Shown: positions 57,656 to 64,000 of the stretch, piece after piece
Layout of the letters: every line of letters begins with the position of its first letter
Numbering within the stretch: position 1 is the first letter of the stretch
NCBI GenBank assembly: GCA_964397625.1
Contig: CAYNJT010000008.1
Location: 15,737 to 79,736 of the forward strand
DNA from: Leptolinea sp964397625
GTDB lineage: Bacteria > Chloroflexota > Anaerolineae > Anaerolineales > Anaerolineaceae
DNA: 64,000 nt
Reading direction: 5' to 3'
Notes under the pieces: generated by a model
The model's database searches: none
What the model saw: the letters and a program-made list of their open reading frames with translations, nothing else
What the model was told of the DNA's origin: nothing
Translations under genes and position numbers: made by a program

Positions 57656-60640
57656 TTATCCACCCACACAAAAAATACTATTACGACCATTTCTTTTGGC
57701 TTGATAAAGGGCCTCATCTGTCAGGTCAAAAAGCTGGTTGATATATTTCATTTCCTTCGAAAAACTGGCTATGCCTATAGAAGCGGAAAGTTGAATTTCG
57801 GTAGCCTCAAATGTCAATTTTCTGCTTTCTATTATTCTGCGCAGCCTTTCCGCCGCTTCTCGAGCGTGGTCAATGGGTGTATCAGGCAGCAGAATGGCAA
57901 ATTCATCGCCCCCATACCTGCAGACCAGGTCAATTTGCCTGAATGTGCTGCGACAGCAGTCAGAGACTTCCTGCAGTACTTTATCTCCGGCGATATGACC
58001 ATATTCATCATTTATTCGTTTCAAAAAATCGACATCCAATAGAAGCAGGGATAACGGCGCGCTTGTACGGATAGAGCGATTTACCTCCCTTTGGCCGAGT
58101 TCTTCAAATCCACGGCGATTATAAAGACCTGTCAATATGTCAGTATTCGCTATATGCTGAACTTCTGCATGTAGCTGGGCATTCTGTATGGCTGCTGTAA
58201 CTGTATCCGCGAAACTTGTTAAAATTTTCAGATCATTTTCAATAAACACATTTGATTCACCGGCCGAGAGTTCGATAACTCCATATACCCTGTTTTCTTG
58301 AATGAGAGGGGCCACGATCCAACTTTTTTGATCGATTATCTCAAACTTCTGCCTGGATAATTGCTGCAAGTTTTCTTGGGAGACATCCTGGAACAACATT
58401 GCTCTTCTTTCACTGGTTACTTTCCCTGCCATACCCTCATGGCCTTTGATGCGGATGGTAAATACTCGACTGTCCGGGAACCCATATTGCGCTCTGACAT
58501 TAAATACATGTTTCTGCTGGTCATACAAGAATAACAAACCATATTTCGCAGATGGGATCGCGTTAACAGCTGCCTCAAGAACACGTTCACAAATATTTTG
58601 AAGATTCAATGTAGAAGTCAGCGTTGCCGTGGCTTCACGCAACTTTTCTGCCTCTCGCGCGCGGTTGTTCGAATTCAATATGGAGAGGTTTTTTGCGACC
58701 GCCAACGCAATTTGATCCACCATCTGTCCGAAAAACAATACCTGGTTTTGGTCAATAGTTCGCGGTGTTGTATATCCAAACGCGGCTGAACCAAGATGAA
58801 TTCCATCGGCATACATGGAATGAAGCACATACGCCTTAAAAGGATTCCAATATCCATTCTCTTCTTGTGTAGTATGAATATCATCATCCATCATAACAAG
58901 GTCAGAAAACTCTGCCAGTTTTTTACTAATATTTGAATTGTTGGAAATCTTGATCAATAATTCATTTATTTCCGCATCATCCGCTATGGCAAACCCATTC
59001 ATTACCCGTCTGAGTTGATCATGTGAAAAACACACCATGACCCCATCCGGTTTAAGGGTTTCTTTAAGGATGGTTACCTGTTTTATCAGCATTTCTTTGA
59101 GATCGCTGGTTTGAAGTGATATTTGTGTCAGACGGTTGATCGAAGAGATCTGAAATTCGTGCCTTTGGAGACGTTCAATGAGACGGGCGTTCTCCAACGC
59201 AACGGCTGCTCTTTTCGCGTAGGTGAGGATAACTCTGCGTTCATTATCATTGAATCCATCGATTTCAGGACTTTCCAGATTCAAGACTCCTATTGGTTCG
59301 TCATTTACAATAAATGGTATATCAAATTCTGAGCGTGTATCCGGTGAATCCGGAAAGTAACGACCATCTTTCGTGACATCAGGAATGTAAATTGGTTTTC
59401 TTTCCCGAATTGAAGCGACGGTAAGCCCTTTTTTTTCTTTTAAGTTAAATATCCGGATATTATTGGTTGAGTATCCAGCCTGGGTCAATTGCACCAGTTT
59501 TTCCTTCATCTCATCCATCATTAAAATGGCGACATGCGCGCTGGAGAATTCCTGTTGAACTGTCTGGGTAATCTGCTCTGCCAGAGTGGAAATATCTGTT
59601 CCTGAGCTCAAAAGAGCGGTGGCCGCTTTAAACAGGGATGCAGATTCTTTCGCCTGCTCATCAAGCGCTTTGTATAAATTCGCGTTGGAAATAGCTGTGG
59701 CTGCCAGGTCGGCAAAAGCCTGAAATTGGTTAGCGTTTTCTACCGAAAAATGCCCCGGAGTCGCGCTATCCAAATTGATTACACCAATTACCTTACCTTT
59801 GACACGCAACGGGGTACCAATATATGATTTTATCCATTCAAATTCCGGCGAGGAATGCCATCCTGGATAATTTCGGGTATCAGGAATGGTGAGAGGTCGA
59901 CCGGTCTTGTTCATCTGGACTATTGTGGAAAATTCGTCCAGTTTAATTTCCAGTTTTGATATATAAGCAAGAACAATTGGATCTTTGTAACCCCTGGTTC
60001 GAACAACCCGGACAATTCCATTCTCAATGAGCATAATATTGGCTGAATCGTGAGGCACCACTTTCCCAGCCAGTTCAAGTATTTTGTCCAGTACATCATC
60101 AAGGTAGAGCGAACTACCCAACAATGATGCCGATTCTATCAAAGCGTTGGATAAAGCCTTTTCTCTGATTTCCGACCTGCGTATCTCTTCAAAATCAGTA
60201 ATGTCACGAACCATGATGATACAGCAAGTTGGATGTTCGTCAGAACCCTGTACCAGCCCCGCACTAAATTCCAGGTGAATTTCTGAGCCGTCCTTTTTCC
60301 GTCCGGTTATATTAAGACCCTGTACAAATTTGTGCTGTTCAATATTTGAAAATACTTCAGTAATTCTTTCCCGGTCTACCGGAGCGATGATATCTTCCCG
60401 GCTGATATTTGTCTGGGTAAATTCTTTGTGCGAATACCCATGAATACGCGCCGCTGTTTTATTGGCGTAAATAATATTACTTTGTAGATCCTGGAGTGTA
60501 ATCCCAACAGGCAATGAATCAAGATATTTTGAGAACTTGCTGTCGCCCTTCTGATCAAGGATCAATTGAGCCAGTAATTCCAGTTCCTGATGTTTTCCTG
60601 CCGTGTAAAGAGAGAGACTGCTTTTTTCTTTATCGCTCAT
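57656..60640 (-). CDS. PAS-GAF-GGDEF diguanylate cyclase
   Basis: 994 residues, no membrane helix. A PAS domain (about 40-155), then four GAF-like domains (about 170-320, 345-495, 510-655 and 680-830), and a C-terminal GGDEF domain. The active site GGDEF is intact at 910-914 and the inhibitory I-site RxxD (RQID) is five residues before it, so cyclic di-GMP synthesis with product inhibition is expected. Repeated GAF domains suggest several small-molecule inputs. It is monocistronic between a channel gene and ABC genes and probably feeds the PilZ and MshEN proteins encoded elsewhere in the window. Confidence 0.9.
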   Translation of the reverse strand: MSDKEKSSLSLYTAGKHQELELLAQLILDQKGDSKFSKYLDSLPVGITLQDLQSNIIYANKTAARIHGYSHKEFTQTNISREDIIAPVDRERITEVFSNIEQHKFVQGLNITGRKKDGSEIHLEFSAGLVQGSDEHPTCCIIMVRDITDFEEIRRSEIREKALSNALIESASLLGSSLYLDDVLDKILELAGKVVPHDSANIMLIENGIVRVVRTRGYKDPIVLAYISKLEIKLDEFSTIVQMNKTGRPLTIPDTRNYPGWHSSPEFEWIKSYIGTPLRVKGKVIGVINLDSATPGHFSVENANQFQAFADLAATAISNANLYKALDEQAKESASLFKAATALLSSGTDISTLAEQITQTVQQEFSSAHVAILMMDEMKEKLVQLTQAGYSTNNIRIFNLKEKKGLTVASIRERKPIYIPDVTKDGRYFPDSPDTRSEFDIPFIVNDEPIGVLNLESPEIDGFNDNERRVILTYAKRAAVALENARLIERLQRHEFQISSINRLTQISLQTSDLKEMLIKQVTILKETLKPDGVMVCFSHDQLRRVMNGFAIADDAEINELLIKISNNSNISKKLAEFSDLVMMDDDIHTTQEENGYWNPFKAYVLHSMYADGIHLGSAAFGYTTPRTIDQNQVLFFGQMVDQIALAVAKNLSILNSNNRAREAEKLREATATLTSTLNLQNICERVLEAAVNAIPSAKYGLLFLYDQQKHVFNVRAQYGFPDSRVFTIRIKGHEGMAGKVTSERRAMLFQDVSQENLQQLSRQKFEIIDQKSWIVAPLIQENRVYGVIELSAGESNVFIENDLKILTSFADTVTAAIQNAQLHAEVQHIANTDILTGLYNRRGFEELGQREVNRSIRTSAPLSLLLLDVDFLKRINDEYGHIAGDKVLQEVSDCCRSTFRQIDLVCRYGGDEFAILLPDTPIDHAREAAERLRRIIESRKLTFEATEIQLSASIGIASFSKEMKYINQLFDLTDEALYQAKRNGRNSIFCVGG

Positions 60641-60768
60641 ATTTTTTTAAATTTACACCAGTATAGAATAAATCAATACGGGTTGCCTGGAAAATTTAGT
60701 ATTAATAATATTGTTGTGTATATAAAAGAGCGACCTTTTTATAAGACATTTGTAATTTTTCAATAAGA

Positions 60769-62586
60769 TTAAGGCGCGGGTTGATCTGCCAGTGGATTAT
60801 AAACTTCAGACATTAGACTGCGGAATTGCCGGCTATACAAATTGAAATATTTCCCGCCTTGACGAAGCAATTCAGAATGGGTACCCATTTCAGCGATGGA
60901 GCCATTTTCGATAACGAGTATGCGATCCGCCTGTCTGATGGTCGAGAGCCGGTGAGCGATGATGAAGCTTGTCCGGCCTTTCATTAATTCCGACATGCCC
61001 TTTTGTATCTGGGCTTCGGTGATTGTATCAACAGAGCTTGTGGCTTCATCCATTACAAAAATCTCGGGTTGTGCCAGTATGGCACGCGCCAGACTGATTA
61101 ATTGTTTCTGGCCGACAGATAACAGATTCCCGCCTTCACCGACCGGTTCATCATATCCCCTGACGAATTTTTCAATAAAATCAGAAGCTCCGGCCAGTTG
61201 AGCGGCTAATTCAATTTCCTGCCGGGTTGCATCCAGCCGGCCATAGCAAATATTTTCCGCGATCGTTCCCGAAAAGAGATGCGGAGTCTGCAAAACCACA
61301 CCAATGCGGGATTGGATGGCATTCAGGGAGTAATCCCGGTAATCACATTCTCCTATCTTTATAAAACCCGATGTAGGTTCATAGAATCGGCAAAGCAGGT
61401 TTACGATGGTTGTTTTCCCGCCTCCTGTTGGTCCGACAAGCGCAATCGTCTCTCCGCGCTTAACGGTCAGAGAGAAATCGGTGAGCACAGGATTGCCATC
61501 ATCATAGTTGAAGGATACGTGGTCAAACTGGATATCGCCTGATAATCTTCCTGGATCGATGGCATTGGCGCGGTCAGAAATTTCAGGCACGGCATCTACG
61601 AGTGAAAAAATACGTTCAGCAGAGGCAATGGATTGCTGGATTTCAGCGTAGACTCGCGCCAGGTCCTGCACAGGCCACATCATAAAAGTAATGTAGGAGA
61701 TGAAAGCCTGTATGCTGCCAATCGACATTACACCGCCAATGGATGTGGCGCCGGTATACCAGACAACGGCTGCCACGGCTACCGCAGCGATAAGTTGTAC
61801 TGTTGGTAGAAAGAGCGCGCTCAACCAGGCGGCCCGATAAGCTGCGTGATACATGTCACCGGTAAGGCGGCTGAATTCGTTCAGGTTTTCGCTCTCGCGG
61901 CCCAGCGACTTCACCACCCGCACACCGGTGATATTCTCATTGTATGCGCCGGTTATCTTGGAATTTATTTTTCTGACCAACCTGTAAGAATGTAAAATGC
62001 GGCGACGAAACTGGATGGCGACATACACGAGCACAGGGACGAGAATCAAAACAATCATCGCAAGATGTGAGTTAATGATAAACATGAACACCAGCGAAGT
62101 AGATATATTCATGACAGCCCAGGTTGTATCCACCAGTCCCCAGGTGACAAGCTCGGCCACACGGTCAGAATCTGAAGTAACCCGGGACATGATCCAACCA
62201 ACAGGAGTCTTGCTGTAGTATGAAAGTGACAGATCCTGCAGGTGATTGAACATATCACGGCGCAGATCGTACCGAACACGTTCTCCAAGAATGCCGGCCA
62301 GAAAAATGAAAGAAAACACCATAAAGGCCTGTAAAAGGGTTAAACCCCCATATTGGTAAAGCAAGTTAGTCAGAATGGTGACATTCTTTTCTACAATTCC
62401 GGTGTCGATGATCTGTTTTCCAAGGTAGGTGAAATAAGCATCCAATCCCGAAACGATCATGATGGTGGTGAGGAACCCGGCGACCCATTTCCAATGGGGA
62501 CGTACCAGCCCGAGAATGCGGCGAAATGTTTTTCCGCTGAAACGGGTTTCGAAATCCTCTTCTTCGAAAGTCTCAATTTCTGACAC
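60769..62586 (-). CDS. ABC exporter half-transporter, canonical Walker B, variant signature
   Basis: 605 residues: six membrane helices (to ~340) and one ABC domain. Walker A GPTGGGKTT, Walker B FVMDEATSSVD with the catalytic Glu, but the signature is LSVGQ instead of LSGGQ. It is the second gene of a pair; its start overlaps the end of the partner gene by 14 bases. With that partner it forms a heterodimer of the TM287/288 or BmrCD type. Substrates are likely lipids, drugs or peptides. Confidence 0.9.
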   Translation of the reverse strand: MSEIETFEEEDFETRFSGKTFRRILGLVRPHWKWVAGFLTTIMIVSGLDAYFTYLGKQIIDTGIVEKNVTILTNLLYQYGGLTLLQAFMVFSFIFLAGILGERVRYDLRRDMFNHLQDLSLSYYSKTPVGWIMSRVTSDSDRVAELVTWGLVDTTWAVMNISTSLVFMFIINSHLAMIVLILVPVLVYVAIQFRRRILHSYRLVRKINSKITGAYNENITGVRVVKSLGRESENLNEFSRLTGDMYHAAYRAAWLSALFLPTVQLIAAVAVAAVVWYTGATSIGGVMSIGSIQAFISYITFMMWPVQDLARVYAEIQQSIASAERIFSLVDAVPEISDRANAIDPGRLSGDIQFDHVSFNYDDGNPVLTDFSLTVKRGETIALVGPTGGGKTTIVNLLCRFYEPTSGFIKIGECDYRDYSLNAIQSRIGVVLQTPHLFSGTIAENICYGRLDATRQEIELAAQLAGASDFIEKFVRGYDEPVGEGGNLLSVGQKQLISLARAILAQPEIFVMDEATSSVDTITEAQIQKGMSELMKGRTSFIIAHRLSTIRQADRILVIENGSIAEMGTHSELLRQGGKYFNLYSRQFRSLMSEVYNPLADQPAP

Positions 62587-64000
62587 TGGCTATCTCTCTT
62601 TCCAGCTCTTCTTCCACACGGGTTTGAATGTCAAAAATACGTCTATACATACCGGGTTGTTGTAAAAGGTCTTCGTGTTTTCCACGCTGTGCGATACGCC
62701 CCTGATCCATCACCAGAATCATATCTGCGTTTTGCACACTTTGAATGCGGTGCGTGATAATGAAAGTCGTACGGTCTTTCATTAGAGATTGTAGTGCTGA
62801 TTGGATCTCGGCTTCTGTTTCTGTGTCTACCGAAGAGGTTGAATCGTCGAGGATTAGAATACGAGGGTTCTTTAATAAGGTGCGGGCAATGGCGATGCGT
62901 TGTTTCTGCCCGCCTGAAAGAGTGACCCCTTTTTCACCCACAATGGTTTTATATCCGTTCGGAAAAGTTTGTATCACGTCATGAATGGCAGCCGCACGGG
63001 CGGCGGATTCGATCTCTTCGTGGGAAACCTGCCGATTGATACCATAGGCGATGTTTTCTTCGATGCTGCGGTTGAATAAGAAAGGCTCCTGTTCAACAAT
63101 TCCAATCTGGTCACGCAACCACCGGCGCGGAATAGAGTTGACTTCCTTTCCATCCAATAAAATTCGCCCATTTGTATATTCATAGAAACGGGGTAAAAGG
63201 TTAACAAGCGTAGTTTTTCCCGAACCGGTGGAACCCAATAGGGCGATAACCTCACCAGATTTGACGTCAAAACTAATATCCTGCAATGCGGATGTTCCAT
63301 CACTGTAAGAAAAAGCGACCCGATCAAATTGAATATCCCCTTTGGCCGCGGTTTGAGGCGGAAGGATTCCATCATCAAGGGGTTCGCGATCCTGTCTAAT
63401 GATTTCCATTACCCGATGATAGGAAACCAACCCCGTAGACATCTGAACGATCAGCCGCCCCAGATTGCGCATGGGGAAAATGATCCACACGATCAAACCC
63501 GTATATGCCAGGTACGTTCCGAGGCTGATCTCGCCGTTAATCGCCATCATCGCACCGGAGTAATATCCATACAGGATCTGCGCCGTGCAGATCACATCGG
63601 TAACCGGCCAGAAATATGAGTTCAACATCAGTAGTTTTCTACCGCGCATGAATTTCTCAAAGTTGTGTACTTCGAATTTCTCTTTTTCAAAATCTTGACG
63701 GGCAAAGGCTTTTACCACGCGAACCCCGGCCAGGTTTTCTTGCAGGGTGGTGGATAGAATTGCTTCCTGTTCTTGATAGGCTTCGTATGCCCGCGAGATG
63801 AAATGGAAGAAAATAATAGATGTAACCACAATGAAGGGAATAACCACGACCGAGCGCCAGGCGAGAGAAGGATTAAGGTTTAAAAGGGCGATAAAGTTCA
63901 CAATAAACAGCAGGATGATGCGCCCCACGCTGATCGCCTGATCGGCGAAGAAACGGCGCAGGGCGTCCACATCCGAGGTGGAGCGTTGAATCAATTCGCC
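62573..64000 (-). CDS. ABC exporter half-transporter partner, degenerate Walker B (cut by window edge)
   Basis: About 475 residues are visible; the N-terminal ~100 residues lie beyond the window. Visible from GELIQRSTSDVD, with membrane helices to ~190 and an ABC domain: Walker A GSTGSGKTT, signature LSGGQKQRI (canonical) but Walker B LILDDSTSSVD, where Asp replaces the catalytic Glu. Thus this subunit contributes the non-catalytic Walker B and the good signature, the reverse of its partner. It overlaps the partner gene by 14 bases. Confidence 0.9.
   Translation of the reverse strand, partial: GELIQRSTSDVDALRRFFADQAISVGRIILLFIVNFIALLNLNPSLAWRSVVVIPFIVVTSIIFFHFISRAYEAYQEQEAILSTTLQENLAGVRVVKAFARQDFEKEKFEVHNFEKFMRGRKLLMLNSYFWPVTDVICTAQILYGYYSGAMMAINGEISLGTYLAYTGLIVWIIFPMRNLGRLIVQMSTGLVSYHRVMEIIRQDREPLDDGILPPQTAAKGDIQFDRVAFSYSDGTSALQDISFDVKSGEVIALLGSTGSGKTTLVNLLPRFYEYTNGRILLDGKEVNSIPRRWLRDQIGIVEQEPFLFNRSIEENIAYGINRQVSHEEIESAARAAAIHDVIQTFPNGYKTIVGEKGVTLSGGQKQRIAIARTLLKNPRILILDDSTSSVDTETEAEIQSALQSLMKDRTTFIITHRIQSVQNADMILVMDQGRIAQRGKHEDLLQQPGMYRRIFDIQTRVEEELEREIASVRN

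Overview
The window reads as a metagenome-assembled scaffold from a member of the Chloroflexota, most likely class Anaerolineae. This assignment is an inference. It rests on the fused SEDS-transpeptidase gene, the FhaA/FhaB pair, the B12-type radical SAM gene followed by a DUF2344 gene, a ParA-ParB pair next to a PfkB kinase, and frequent TTG/GTG starts. Two runs of exactly 100 N (4384-4483 and 43291-43390) are scaffolding gaps of unknown true size. I see no CRISPR array, insertion sequence, integrase or rRNA.

Layout. 1-5705: end of an HtrA-like protease, then membrane proteins of the glycosyltransferase/VanZ kind. 5812-10591: tRNA-Arg(CCG), the radical SAM/DUF2344 pair, an SDR protein lacking its usual catalytic residues, DUF503, PilZ and zinc-ribbon proteins. 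10599-20154: pfkB-parA-parB, two histidine kinases with one response regulator, then a CpaF-type ATPase group. 20269-24803: DsbA-like protein, DUF554, PduO-type cobalamin adenosyltransferase, an orphan solute-binding protein, secG. 24864-32058: PHP, YbaK-like deacylase, fhaA-fhaB, methyltransferase, MTA phosphorylase and a SEDS-PBP fusion. 32076-46691: tyrS, epimerase, recG-coaD, an ABC/TetR operon, an M23-like protein, folC-lon, radC. 46768-48595: an ABC-F gene behind what looks like a leader-peptide attenuator. 48675-48746: tRNA-Met.

The most interesting part is 48854-55576: one promoter, seven co-directional genes and a terminator. The genes encode an E1-like activating enzyme fused to a GntR-type DNA-binding domain, a membrane protein with a C-terminal prokaryotic RING-like finger (candidate E3), a UBC-fold E2 with an N-terminal ubiquitin-like domain, a free ubiquitin-like protein ending in Gly, a JAMM peptidase, a membrane FHA protein and a membrane von Willebrand A protein. 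A near-perfect 25-bp palindrome with a FadR/GntR-like core sits between the -10 box and the E1 start codon, so the E1 protein may repress its own operon. Bacterial E1-E2-RING-JAB clusters with YukD-like ubiquitin-like proteins are known from comparative genomics. The activating enzyme carrying the repressor domain and a matching operator is the part I have not seen described.

The right end (55656-64000) holds a CASTOR/POLLUX-like channel, a PAS/GAF/GGDEF protein and a heterodimeric ABC exporter with one canonical and one degenerate ATP site; its second subunit is cut by the window edge.
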